Under the pieces are notes generated by a model. It ran no database searches. It was not told the DNA's origin and saw nothing but the letters and a program-made list of their open reading frames with translations. This document shows positions 20,408 through 29,210 of a stretch of DNA of 64,000 nt, piece after piece. The translations under genes and the position numbers were made by a program. Positions within the stretch are counted from its first letter, which is position 1, and the number at the start of each line of letters is the position of its first letter. This stretch comes from Agrococcus casei LMG 22410 (GTDB lineage: Bacteria > Actinomycetota > Actinomycetes > Actinomycetales > Microbacteriaceae): positions 208,468-272,467 of the forward strand of contig NZ_FUHU01000020.1 of the NCBI RefSeq assembly GCF_900163565.1. Reading direction: 5' to 3'.

Positions 20408-20414
20408 CGGCAAG

Positions 20415-21854
20415 ATGGGGTGTGTGAATGCAACAACAGGCGCCCAGAAGGTAGTTGTCATCGGCGGCGGTCCGGGAGGTGCTGAGGCAGCTCTCGCCGG
20501 AGCACAGCTCGGTGCTGACGTCACGCTCATCGAGCGCGTCGGCGTCGGAGGCTCGGCCGTGCTGACCGACGTCGTGCCGTCGAAGTCGCTGATCGCGACG
20601 GCCGAGAGCGCGGCGGCGATCCGCGATGCGAACGCCCTCGGCGTGCAGTTCTACGTGCGCGGCGAGACCGGCAGACCCCACAAGCCAGAGGTCGCAGTGA
20701 ACCTGCAGGCGGTCAACCGACGCCTGCTCTCGCTCGCCGGCCAGCAGTCGCTCGACATGAAGGCAGAGCTCGAGCGCGCAGGCGTCACGATCGTGCAGGG
20801 CGAGGGCCGCCTCGTCAGCCCCAGCCGCGTCGTCGTCTCGACGGGCAAGAAGGGCACTGACTTCGACGAGTTCGAAGCAGACACCGTCATCGTCTCCGTC
20901 GGCGCCAGCCCCCGTGAGCTGCCGAGCGCGATGCCCGACGGCAAGCGCATCCTGACCTGGACCCAGCTCTACTCGATGGACGACGTGCCCGAGCACCTCA
21001 TCGTGGTCGGCTCGGGTGTGACGGGCGCCGAGTTCGCCAACGCGTACTCGAACATCGGAGCCAAGGTCTCGCTCGTCTCCTCGCGCCAGCGCGTGCTGCC
21101 GAACGAAGACGCAGATGCGGCCGAGGTCATCGAAGAGGTCTTCAAGCGACAGGGCATGAACGTGCTCTCGGAGTCGCGCGCCGCGAGCGTCGAGGCGACC
21201 GAGACCGGTGTCGTCGTCACGCTCGAAGACGGCCGCAAGGTCGAAGGCTCGCACTGTCTCATGGCAGTCGGCTCCGTGCCCAACACCAAGGGTCTCGGCC
21301 TCGAAGAGGCTGGCGTCGAGCTGACCGAGTCGGGCCACATCAAGGTCAACCGCGTCGCCCGCACCAACCTGCCGAGCGTCTACGCGGTCGGAGACTGTGC
21401 AGACGTGCTGCCCCTCGCATCCGTCGCCCAGATGCAGGGACGCACGGCGATGTTCCACGCGCTCGGCGACGCAGTGAGCCCGATCAGCCTGCGGGCCGTG
21501 GCGAGCAACATCTTCACGCAGCCCGAGATTGCGACGGTCGGCTGGCAGCAGAAAGACCTCGAAGACGACATCGCGCAGGGCGACATCCAGGTCGTGCACC
21601 TGTCGCAGAACCCGCGAGCCAAGATGATGGGCATCGAAGACGGCTTCGTGAAGCTGTTCGCGCGCAAGGGCTCGGGCACCGTCATCGGCGGCGTCATCGT
21701 GTCGCCGAAGGCCTCAGAGCTGATCTACCCGATCACGATGGCGTTCGAGAACCGTCTGACGGTCGACATGATCGCCAAGGTGTTTCCGGTGTACCCGTCG
21801 CTCACGGGTTCGATCGCCGATGCGGCGCGCTCGCTGCACCGGATTGTGGACTGA
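20415..21854 (+). CDS. lpdA: NAD(P)H-quinone dehydrogenase, LpdA type
   Basis: A flavoprotein of the pyridine-nucleotide disulfide oxidoreductase family (479 residues). The FAD motif VVVIGGGPGGAEAALAG opens the protein; the NAD(P)H motif VVGSGVTGAEFAN is central, and AVGDCADVLPLA is the second FAD contact. Where lipoamide dehydrogenases have the redox pair CxxxxC it has GGSAVLTDVVPSK, with no cysteines, the mark of the mycobacterial LpdA (Rv3303c) quinone reductases. ATG 20415 is chosen; GTG 20424 is also possible. It is divergent from punA. Confidence 0.88.
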   Translation: MGCVNATTGAQKVVVIGGGPGGAEAALAGAQLGADVTLIERVGVGGSAVLTDVVPSKSLIATAESAAAIRDANALGVQFYVRGETGRPHKPEVAVNLQAVNRRLLSLAGQQSLDMKAELERAGVTIVQGEGRLVSPSRVVVSTGKKGTDFDEFEADTVIVSVGASPRELPSAMPDGKRILTWTQLYSMDDVPEHLIVVGSGVTGAEFANAYSNIGAKVSLVSSRQRVLPNEDADAAEVIEEVFKRQGMNVLSESRAASVEATETGVVVTLEDGRKVEGSHCLMAVGSVPNTKGLGLEEAGVELTESGHIKVNRVARTNLPSVYAVGDCADVLPLASVAQMQGRTAMFHALGDAVSPISLRAVASNIFTQPEIATVGWQQKDLEDDIAQGDIQVVHLSQNPRAKMMGIEDGFVKLFARKGSGTVIGGVIVSPKASELIYPITMAFENRLTVDMIAKVFPVYPSLTGSIADAARSLHRIVD

Positions 21855-21872
21855 GCCAGCGCATCCGCTGAT

Positions 21873-21934
21873 CTGAACTCCCTTTGGAGCTCGCTCTCTG
21901 CTTACGCGGAGGCTGAACTCCAAAGGGAGTTCAG
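21873..21934. terminator. Two CTGAACTCC palindromes between convergent genes
   Basis: A nearly perfect copy at 21873-21890 and a perfect one at 21913-21934 (9-base arms CTGAACTCC / GGAGTTCAG, loop AAAG) lie between the convergent lpdA-like gene and the carboxylase gene, so they probably act as a two-way terminator. They belong to the same repeat family as the cluster at 6044-6262. Confidence 0.75.
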
Positions 21935-21950
21935 GTCAGATGCCGCGGCG

Positions 21951-23711
21951 CTACTGCTCCTCGTCGGGCTCGATCGTGAGCAGCGTGTGCCCCGACGAGA
22001 TCGTCTTGCCGACGGGAGCATCGAGCGCGGTCACCGTGCCCGAGATGCTGGCCTGCAGCGGCTGCTCCATCTTCATGGCCTCGAGCACGACGAGCAGGTC
22101 GCCCGCGACGACGCGCTGGCCGACCTCGATCTCGCACTTCACCACAGTCGCCTGCATCGGGCTCGTGACGGTGCCGCTGGCAGCGCCCGCAAGCACGGTC
22201 TTCGCGCGCTTCGGAGCGGGTCCGCGAGCATCGGGAGCCTCGCCGAACAGCCGCGACGGCATCGACACCTCGATGCGCTTTCCGTCTGCTTCGACGACGA
22301 CCGAGCGACGCTCTTCGGGCTGGCCGAGGTCGCCGGGCTCGCCGCCCCAGGGCTCGACGTCGCCAGCCCACTCGGTCTCGATCCACGAGGTGTAGACGCC
22401 GAAGCCCTCGTCGCCCGTGAAGGCGGGGTCGTCGACGACGAGCTTGTGGAAGGGCAGCACCGTGGGCAGGCCCTCGATCTCGAACTCGGCGAGCGCCCGG
22501 CGTGAGCGCTGCAGCGCCTCTTCGCGCGTGGCGCCCGTGACGATGAGCTTGGCCAGCAGCGAGTCGAAGCTGCCGCTGATGACGTCGCCTGCGACGACGC
22601 CCGAGTCGATGCGCACACCCGGACCGTCGGGGGCGCGGAAGACGTGGATGGGGCCGGGCGCCGGCATGAAGCCGCGGCCTGCGTCTTCGCCGTTGATGCG
22701 GAACTCGAACGAGTGGCCGTTGATCTCGGGGTCGTCGTAGCCGAGTGCTTCGCCTTCTGCGAGACGGAACTGCTCGCGCACGAGGTCGATGCCGGTGACC
22801 TCTTCAGAGACCGGATGCTCGACCTGCAGTCGCGTGTTCACTTCGAGGAACGAGACGGTTCCGTCGGATCCGATCAGGAATTCGCATGTGCCCGCGCCGA
22901 CGTAGCCGGCCTCGCGAAGGATGGCCTTCGACGACTCGTAGAGCAGCGTCTGCTGCTCGTCGGTCAGGAACGGCGCGGGCGCCTCTTCGACCAGCTTCTG
23001 GTGACGACGCTGGAGGGAGCAGTCGCGGGTGGAGACGACGACCACGTTGCCGTGCGCATCCGCGAGGCACTGCGTCTCGACGTGGCGGGGCTTGTCGAGG
23101 TACTTCTCGACGAAGCACTCGCCGCGGCCGAATGCGGCAACGGCCTCGCGGGTCGCCGACTCGAACTGCTGGGCGACCTCGTCGCGGCTGCGCGCGACCT
23201 TGAGTCCGCGTCCGCCGCCGCCGAAGGCAGCCTTGATCGCGACCGGCAGGCCGTGCTCGTCGGCGAAGGCGATGACCTCGTCGGCGGTCTCGACCGGGTT
23301 CAGCGTGCCCGGCGCAAGGGGTGCTCCCACGCGCTCGGCGATGTGGCGCGCCTGCACCTTGTCGCCCAGTGCGTCGATGGCTGCGGGGGAGGGGCCGATC
23401 CAGGTCAGGCCCGCGTCGATGACGGCCTGCGCGAACGCCGAGTTCTCGGCGAGGAAGCCATAGCCAGGGTGCACCGCGTCGGCGCCCGAGCGGCGCGCTG
23501 CCGAGAGGATCTTGTCGATGACGAGGTAGGTCTCGGCGCTGGTTGTTCCCTTGAGCGCGTAGGCCTCGTCGGCCAGGCGCACGTGGCGCGCATCCCGATC
23601 GGGGTCGGCGTAGACGGCGACGGATCCGATGCCTGCGTCTTTGGCTGCACGGATGACTCTGACTGCGATCTCGCCGCGGTTGGCGACCAGGACCTTTGTA
23701 ATGCGGGGCAT
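21951..23711 (-). CDS. accA3: Acetyl-/propionyl-CoA carboxylase alpha subunit (biotin carboxylase + BCCP)
   Basis: Carboxylates its own biotin with ATP and bicarbonate and passes the carboxyl group to a beta subunit, as for AccD at 37025-38617. The biotin carboxylase domain (residues 1-450) shows [36 protein letters not shown] and [14 protein letters not shown]. The C-terminal carrier domain has EAMKMEQ with Lys547 for biotin. At 586 residues it is the fused actinobacterial type. The ATG at 23711 sits 8 bases after TAGAAT (23720-23725). It needs the BirA at 38701. Confidence 0.93.
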   Translation of the reverse strand: MPRITKVLVANRGEIAVRVIRAAKDAGIGSVAVYADPDRDARHVRLADEAYALKGTTSAETYLVIDKILSAARRSGADAVHPGYGFLAENSAFAQAVIDAGLTWIGPSPAAIDALGDKVQARHIAERVGAPLAPGTLNPVETADEVIAFADEHGLPVAIKAAFGGGGRGLKVARSRDEVAQQFESATREAVAAFGRGECFVEKYLDKPRHVETQCLADAHGNVVVVSTRDCSLQRRHQKLVEEAPAPFLTDEQQTLLYESSKAILREAGYVGAGTCEFLIGSDGTVSFLEVNTRLQVEHPVSEEVTGIDLVREQFRLAEGEALGYDDPEINGHSFEFRINGEDAGRGFMPAPGPIHVFRAPDGPGVRIDSGVVAGDVISGSFDSLLAKLIVTGATREEALQRSRRALAEFEIEGLPTVLPFHKLVVDDPAFTGDEGFGVYTSWIETEWAGDVEPWGGEPGDLGQPEERRSVVVEADGKRIEVSMPSRLFGEAPDARGPAPKRAKTVLAGAASGTVTSPMQATVVKCEIEVGQRVVAGDLLVVLEAMKMEQPLQASISGTVTALDAPVGKTISSGHTLLTIEPDEEQ

Positions 23712-23719
23712 GATTCGAG

Positions 23720-23725
23720 ATTCTA
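23720..23725 (-). promoter_or_regulatory. -10 candidate for acyl-CoA carboxylase alpha gene
   Basis: TAGAAT on the minus strand, 8 bases before the ATG. Further upstream, TGCCGAC/GTCGGCA (23785-23807) forms a small hairpin around an A-rich loop. Confidence 0.45.
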
Positions 23726-23938
23726 CAAGCCATCGCATGAATGCCCTGCCGATTCCTCTACCAGAATCGCGAAATCGTTGACGTTGCCGACAAAAATAGG
23801 GTCGGCAGCGGGGCTGCGGCGAGGTGCAGAGCGGATGCGCAGATCAGCCGATCAGACGACTGAAGGTGAGTGCGCATCCGGGGTCCGTCTCGCCGGCCCC
23901 AGAACCGCGGGGCAACACGCCCAACGGGGTTCTGCCAC

Positions 23939-23964
23939 TAGGTGAGTGAGTGCTCACTCACCTA
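23939..23964. promoter_or_regulatory. TetR operator: 26-base palindrome
   Basis: Perfect 12-base arms (TAGGTGAGTGAG and CTCACTCACCTA) around a central TG. Its right edge overlaps by two bases the TAAAGT -10 at 23963-23968, which is 6 bases before the TetR start codon. A bound repressor would cover the promoter, so autorepression is expected, together with the exporter genes in the same operon. Confidence 0.85.
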
Positions 23965-23974
23965 AAGTGTCTCC

Positions 23975-24613
23975 GTGGTGATTCCCCGACTCTCAAGGTC
24001 CGACAGACAGGACCAGATCCTTGATGACGTGCTCGAAGTCGTGCTCGAGCTCGGCATCTCGGTGACCTCGCGAGACCTGGCCGCGGCGGCCGGAGTCTCT
24101 GAGGGCACGCTGTTCAAGGTCTTCGAGACGAAGGAGAACCTGCTTCGCTCTCTCGCGTCCAAGCACAGCGGCATGCCCGACAGCGTCGGGGTGTGGCTGC
24201 AGAGCATCGACGTCGCCGGCATGAGCTTCGAAGACCTCGTGATCGGCATCATCGAGAACGCCATGGAGCAGTACCGCAGGTCATTCCGCATCTTCTACGC
24301 GCTCGGCCCGTACATCGACAGCCCCGGCAAGGACGCGCTCGAGCAGTTCGAGCGCGAGCTCGAGCCCTGGACCGACGCTCTCCTCCAGCACAGCCACCGG
24401 CTGCGCGCCTCTCCCGAGTCAGCTGCCTCGATACTGCGCATGCACGCAGTGGCAGCGGCCGACACCACCAACATGTGGACTCAGCAGCTCACGCCCGCTG
24501 AGCACGCAGACATCTTCCTCCACGGCCTCATGCGGCCACACGATGCCGCTGCACTCGACTCCACTGCACGCGACTCCGCTGCACACGACTCCACTCAGGG
24601 AACCCAAGAATGA
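23975..24613 (+). CDS. TetR-family repressor of an ABC exporter
   Basis: A 212-residue regulator. The N-terminal helix-turn-helix is RQDQILDDVLEVVLELG...ISVTSRDLAAAAGVSEGTLFKVFETKENLL, the classic TetR DNA-binding domain; the rest would form the ligand pocket. It starts with GTG (a second GTG follows directly). The last 20 residues are a low-complexity tail of repeated Asp-Ser-Thr/Ala units encoded by three 15-base repeats. The stop overlaps the first exporter gene by 4 bases, so it is the first gene of that operon and probably senses a compound the exporter removes. Confidence 0.9.
   Translation: MVIPRLSRSDRQDQILDDVLEVVLELGISVTSRDLAAAAGVSEGTLFKVFETKENLLRSLASKHSGMPDSVGVWLQSIDVAGMSFEDLVIGIIENAMEQYRRSFRIFYALGPYIDSPGKDALEQFERELEPWTDALLQHSHRLRASPESAASILRMHAVAAADTTNMWTQQLTPAEHADIFLHGLMRPHDAAALDSTARDSAAHDSTQGTQE
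24549..24593 (+). repeat. Three 15-base tandem repeats at the end of tetR
   Basis: Units begin CTGCACTCGACTCCA, CTGCACGCGACTCCG and CTGCACACGACTCCA. They stay in frame and add five residues each, so changes in copy number would lengthen or shorten the tail without breaking the gene. Confidence 0.85.
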
Positions 24614-26328
24614 AACTCCTCCACCTCATCAAGCGCTACGCGGGGCCCTACTGGCCGCTGATCGTGCTCGTGGTGCTCTTCCAGTTCGCGCAGTCGGTGC
24701 TCAGCCTGCTGCTGCCCACCATCAACGGCGACATCCTGAACGACGGCGTGCTCGTCGGCAACACCGACGTCATCTGGCGCCTCGGCGGCTGGATGCTGGT
24801 CGTCAGCCTGCTGCAGATCGCCGCGAACACGCTCGCGATCCTGTGCGGAGCGATCATCGCCATGCGCGCTGGCCGCGACATGCGCGCAGACGTGTTCCAG
24901 AAGGCATCGGCCTTCAGCGAGCAGGACATGCAGCGCTTCGGCTCCGCCAGCCTCATCACCCGCAACACGAACGACGTGCAGCAGGTGCAGATGCTCATCC
25001 TGATGTCGTGCACCATGCTCATGTCGGCGCCCATGCTGTCGATCGGCGGCATCGTGCTCGCGATTCGCGCTGACGCAACGCTGTCGTGGATCGTCGCCGT
25101 CGCCGTGCCGGTGATGCTGATTGTCATGGCGCTCATCGTCAGCCGTCTGGTGCCGATCTTCGCGACGCTGCAGGAGAAAGTCGACGCGATCAACCGTGTC
25201 ATGCGCGAACAGCTCACGGGCATTCGGGTCGTTCGGGCATTCGTGCAGGAGAAGCGCGAGAAGCGCCGCTTCGACAAGGCGAACGAAGACCTCTACTCGG
25301 CGATGCTGCGAACAGGCAATCTGTTCGTTCTGGCGTTTCCGCTCATCATGCTCATCGTCGAGGTCTCGAGCGTCGCCGTCATCTGGTTCGGTGGCCATCT
25401 CGTCGACAGCGGCGAGCTTGAGATCGGCACGATGATGATCTTCCTGCAGTATCTGATGCAGATTCTGATGGGCATCATGATGATGACCTTCATGACGATG
25501 ATGATCCCTCGCGCTGCAGTCGGCGCACGCCGTATCAGCGAGGTCATCGAGACTGAGGCCTCGGTCGCCCGAGGCACGGGCAGCGCTGCTCCGGCAGACG
25601 GCACGGTGGAGTTCGAGGGCGTCAGCTTCTCATACCCCGGTGCCGACACCCCTGTGCTAGAAGACGTGACGTTCACCGCGCATCCGGGTGAGACCGTTGC
25701 CATCATCGGATCGACGGGCGCCGGAAAGACAACGCTCGTCAACCTGATCGCGAGGCAGTTCGACGTCACGGCAGGGTCAGTGCGAGTCGGCGGTGTCGAC
25801 GTGCGCGAATCCGACACCGACCAGCTGTGGGCGAATCTCGGCCTCGTGCCGCAGCGCCCGTACCTGTTCTCGGGCACGGTGGCCTCGAACCTGCGCTTCG
25901 GCGATGAGAACGCCACCGAAGCTGATCTGTGGCAGGCGCTCGAGATCGCGCAGGCCAAGGGATTCGTCGCAGAGAAGGGGCTCGACGCTCGCGTGGCGCA
26001 GGGCGGCACGAACTTCTCGGGAGGGCAGCGACAGAGACTGTCGATCGCGAGGGCGCTCGTGAAGCGCCCGAGAGTGCTGCTGTTCGACGACTCGTTCTCG
26101 GCGCTCGACACGTCGACGGATGCGCGGCTGCGGGCGGCACTCGACGCCGAGCTGTCAGACATCACCAGGATCGTCGTGGCGCAGCGCGTCGCAACCGTGC
26201 AGGGTGCCGACCGCATCCTCGTGATCGAGAGCGGACGCATCCTCGACCAGGGCACGCATGACGAGCTGCTGGAGACCAGTGAGACCTACCGCGAGATCGT
26301 GAACTCGCAGATGAGCGTAGAGGCCTGA
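24610..26328 (+). CDS. ABC exporter subunit with degenerate ATPase site
   Basis: A half-transporter of 572 residues: six membrane helices in the first 320 residues, then an ABC domain with GSTGAGKT at 367-374 and signature FSGGQRQRLS. Two catalytic residues are changed: Walker B ends FDDSF, with Asp494 where the catalytic Glu should be, and the switch His is Gln525 in VVAQRVA. This is the pattern of the non-catalytic half of heterodimeric exporters such as TM287/288 and BmrCD, so it needs the next gene as partner. Substrate unknown; multidrug or peptide export is likely. Confidence 0.9.
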   Translation: MKLLHLIKRYAGPYWPLIVLVVLFQFAQSVLSLLLPTINGDILNDGVLVGNTDVIWRLGGWMLVVSLLQIAANTLAILCGAIIAMRAGRDMRADVFQKASAFSEQDMQRFGSASLITRNTNDVQQVQMLILMSCTMLMSAPMLSIGGIVLAIRADATLSWIVAVAVPVMLIVMALIVSRLVPIFATLQEKVDAINRVMREQLTGIRVVRAFVQEKREKRRFDKANEDLYSAMLRTGNLFVLAFPLIMLIVEVSSVAVIWFGGHLVDSGELEIGTMMIFLQYLMQILMGIMMMTFMTMMIPRAAVGARRISEVIETEASVARGTGSAAPADGTVEFEGVSFSYPGADTPVLEDVTFTAHPGETVAIIGSTGAGKTTLVNLIARQFDVTAGSVRVGGVDVRESDTDQLWANLGLVPQRPYLFSGTVASNLRFGDENATEADLWQALEIAQAKGFVAEKGLDARVAQGGTNFSGGQRQRLSIARALVKRPRVLLFDDSFSALDTSTDARLRAALDAELSDITRIVVAQRVATVQGADRILVIESGRILDQGTHDELLETSETYREIVNSQMSVEA

Positions 26329-26330
26329 TC

Positions 26331-28381
26331 ATGGCGAAGAGAAACGCACAGCCGGAAGCCCCGAAAGAGCTGACCGAGCAGGAGAAGCTCGAGCTCGAGC
26401 TCGAAGAAGCCGGTCGCTCGGCTGACGGCGACTGGGGTGGCCCGCCGCCGGGCAAGCCGAAGAACCTGGGCCCCACTGTGAAGCGACTGCTCGGTCTGCT
26501 CGCGCCGTTCAAATGGCTGCTCGCGACGGTCTTCGCGGTCGGCTCGATCGGCGTCGTGCTGCTCGTGCTGGCTCCGAAGGTGCTTGGCGAGGCACCCACG
26601 TCGTCGTTGAGGGCTTCATTCAGGGGCAGATGCCCGAGGGAGCCACGCAGGATCAGATCGTCGAAGGCCTTCGGCAGCAGGGCGAAGACGACTTCGCCAA
26701 CATGATCGCCGCGATGCAGAACTTCAATGCCGGTGCCGGCATCGACTTCGAGCGGCTCGCGGGCATCCTGGCGATTGTGCTCGGCCTGTATGTCGCGGCC
26801 AGCCTGTTCAACTGGCTGCAGGGCTTCGTGATCAACCGCGTCGTGCAGAAGACGGTTCGCGGCCTGCGCGAGGACGTCGAGAACAAGGTGCATTCGCTGC
26901 CGCTGGGCTACTACGACAGCATGAACCGCGGCGAGCTGCTCAGCCGGCTCACGAACGACCTCGACAACATCGGCCAGACGCTCTCGCAGGTGTTCAGCCA
27001 GATCGTCACAGCGCTGCTGACGCTGACCGGCGTGCTGTTCATGATGTTCTGGATCGACTGGCGCCTCGCGCTCATAGCCTTGATCACACTGCCGCTGACG
27101 GCGATCGTGCTCGGCGGCGTCATGGCTCCGGCGCAGGGGCTGTTCCGCAAGCAGTGGCGTCGCACCGGTGCGCTCAACTCGATCGTCGAAGAGACCTACA
27201 CGGGGCACACACTGGTCAAGGTGTTCGGACGCGAGCGCGAGACCCTCGTCCAGTTCCAAGAAGAGAACGAGCAGGTCTACAACGCATCGTTCAAGGCGCA
27301 GTTCGTCTCGGGCCTGATGTTTCCGCTCATGACCTTCGTCGGCAATATCGGCTACGTGCTCGTGGCGGTCGCCGGCGGCCTGTTCGTCGCGGCCGGTGCG
27401 ATTCTCGTCGGTGACGTGCAGGCGTTCATTCAGTACTCGCAGCAGTTCACGCAGAACATGAGCCAGCTGGGCCAGTCGGGATCCATGGTGATCTCGGGCG
27501 CAGCCTCGGCAGAGCGCGTCTTCGAGCTGCTCGACGCAGACGACGAAGAAGCAGACACGGGAACGGATGCGGTCGAGCGCGGCGCAGGCCGCGTCGACTT
27601 CCAGCACGTCAAGTTCTCGTATTCGGCTGACAAGCCGCTCATCGAAGACCTGTCGCTCGTCGTCGAGCCGGGGCAGACGGTTGCGATCGTCGGCCCGACC
27701 GGTGCCGGAAAGACAACCCTTGTGAACCTCTTGATGAGGTTCTACGAGATCGATGGAGGGCGCATCCTGCTCGACGGCCGCGACACCCGTGACATGACCA
27801 GGCAGGCGCTTCGTGCGCAGACCGGCATGGTGCTGCAGGACACCTGGCTGTTCGGCGGCACGATCCGCGACAATATCGCCTACGGCAGGCCCGACGCGAG
27901 CGAGGACGAGATTCTCGAGGCGGCGCGCGCCACCTATGTCGACCGCTTCGTGCAGTCGCTGCCCGACGGCTACGACACGGTGATCGACGAGGACGCGACG
28001 AACCTGTCACAGGGCGAGAAGCAGCTGATCACGATTGCCAGGGCGTTCTTGACGCAGCCGAGCGTGCTGATCCTCGACGAGGCGACGTCTTCGGTCGACA
28101 CCCGGACCGAGGCGCTGCTGCAGAGCGCGATGACGGCGCTGCGGTCTGCCCGCACGTCGTTCGTGATCGCGCACCGACTGTCGACCATTCGCGATGCCGA
28201 CGTCATCCTGGTGATGGAGCAGGGCTCGATCGTCGAGCACGGCGGGCACGACGAGCTGGTTGCGGCCGAGGGCGCCTACTACCGCCTGCTGCAGGCGCAG
28301 TTCGAGATGGCCGCTGTCGACATCGACGCCGAAGAGGCGCTCGAGACCGGGTCGATCGCGGTGCAGGAGCAGACGACGTAG
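26331..28381 (+). pseudogene. ABC exporter partner subunit, broken by a one-base frameshift
   Basis: The reading frame from ATG 26331 encodes a charged N-terminus and the first membrane helix up to LVLAPKVLGEA, then goes out of frame. From about 26594 the protein continues in another frame with THVVVEGFIQGQMPEG and goes on to the end at 28381. One base is missing within GAGGCACCCACG (26589-26600). Restored, it is 683 residues with consensus GPTGAGKT, LSQGEKQ, LILDEATSS and IAHRLST, i.e. the catalytic half of the exporter. It could be a true mutation or an assembly error. The remaining open part lacks helix 1. Confidence 0.85.
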
Positions 28382-28438
28382 GGCTGGCTGGGGTCGCTGC
28401 TGTGGCTGCTGTCACCAGAAACCGCAATGCAGCACAAT

Positions 28439-28495
28439 GTGCACGAGAAGCCGCAGATTCTGCGGCTTCTCGTCACATCTCGGCTTCTCGTGCAC
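28439..28495. terminator. Terminator with two mutually exclusive hairpins
   Basis: The left arm can pair in two ways: 28443-28457 with 28459-28473 (15-base perfect complement, very tight turn) or 28439-28453 with 28481-28495 (15 bases, 27-base loop). It lies between the convergent exporter and maf genes. Confidence 0.75.
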
Positions 28496-28534
28496 GCGCG
28501 CCAGCCCAGCAGACGCAGCCAAGCCGACAGGCCC

Positions 28535-29167
28535 CTACGTTGTCAGCTGCGGCCACGCCACCCCGAGCTCGCGCGCCAGGCGCCGAACCGCTGGGATGCT
28601 CATGCCGATCACCGTCGACGGGTCGCCCGTGACGGTGTCGATGAAGGCGGCGCCGCGACCGTCGATCGTGAATGCGCCCGCGACCTTCAGCGGCTCGCCC
28701 GTCGCCACGTAGTCGTCGATCTCAGCGTCCGTGATGTCGGCCGAGAACGTGACCGATGTTGCGGTCGCCGAGCGCGCATCCTGCACTGCCTCGCCGTTCT
28801 CGACGCGAATCAGGTGATGCCCCGAATGCAGCACCGCAGTCTTGCCGCGCTGCGCGATCCAGCGCTCGCGGGCTCGCTCGGGCGTGTGGGGCTTGCCGAG
28901 CATCTCGCCGTCGAGCTCGAGCGAAGAGTCGCCGCCGAACACCAGCCCCGTGAAGCCGTCGACGGCGGCAGCGCCGAGAAACGCCTCGGCCTTCGCCCGC
29001 GCCAGCAGCGTGACATACGCCTCGGGCGTCAGTGCGCCGTGTTCGGCGATGTGCGCGTCGATCAGCCCATCTTCATCGACGTCGGTCGGTCGAACGTCGG
29101 GCTCGATTCCTGCCTGTCGCAAGAGCATGAGCCGGGCGGGGGAGGCGGATGCGAGCACCAGTTGCAT
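28535..29167 (-). CDS. maf: Maf-family nucleoside triphosphate pyrophosphatase
   Basis: Hydrolyses non-canonical or surplus nucleotides such as dTTP/UTP or modified forms. It starts with MQLVLASASPARLMLLRQAG, the phosphate-binding segment of Maf proteins, and carries GLVFGGDSSLELDG and GKPHTPERARE in the middle; these replace the more usual GADT and GKP motifs with close variants. Length 210 is normal. A TAGAGT -10 ends 6 bases before the ATG. Confidence 0.9.
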   Translation of the reverse strand: MQLVLASASPARLMLLRQAGIEPDVRPTDVDEDGLIDAHIAEHGALTPEAYVTLLARAKAEAFLGAAAVDGFTGLVFGGDSSLELDGEMLGKPHTPERARERWIAQRGKTAVLHSGHHLIRVENGEAVQDARSATATSVTFSADITDAEIDDYVATGEPLKVAGAFTIDGRGAAFIDTVTGDPSTVIGMSIPAVRRLARELGVAWPQLTT

Positions 29168-29173
29168 GGCGCA

Positions 29174-29204
29174 ACTCTATCGGCGAGCAGCCCACAGATA
29201 TCGT
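29174..29204. promoter_or_regulatory. Divergent leaderless promoters for maf and amine oxidase
   Basis: On the minus strand TAGAGT (29179-29174) lies 6 bases before the maf ATG. On the plus strand TATCGT (29199-29204) lies 6 bases before the ATG at 29211. Confidence 0.55.
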
Positions 29205-29210
29205 CGAGGC

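Noticed and set aside
24610..28381. Exporter as part of a bacteriocin or lantibiotic cluster
   Set aside because: No precursor peptide, modification enzyme or immunity gene is visible nearby; the tetR-exporter layout fits drug efflux better.
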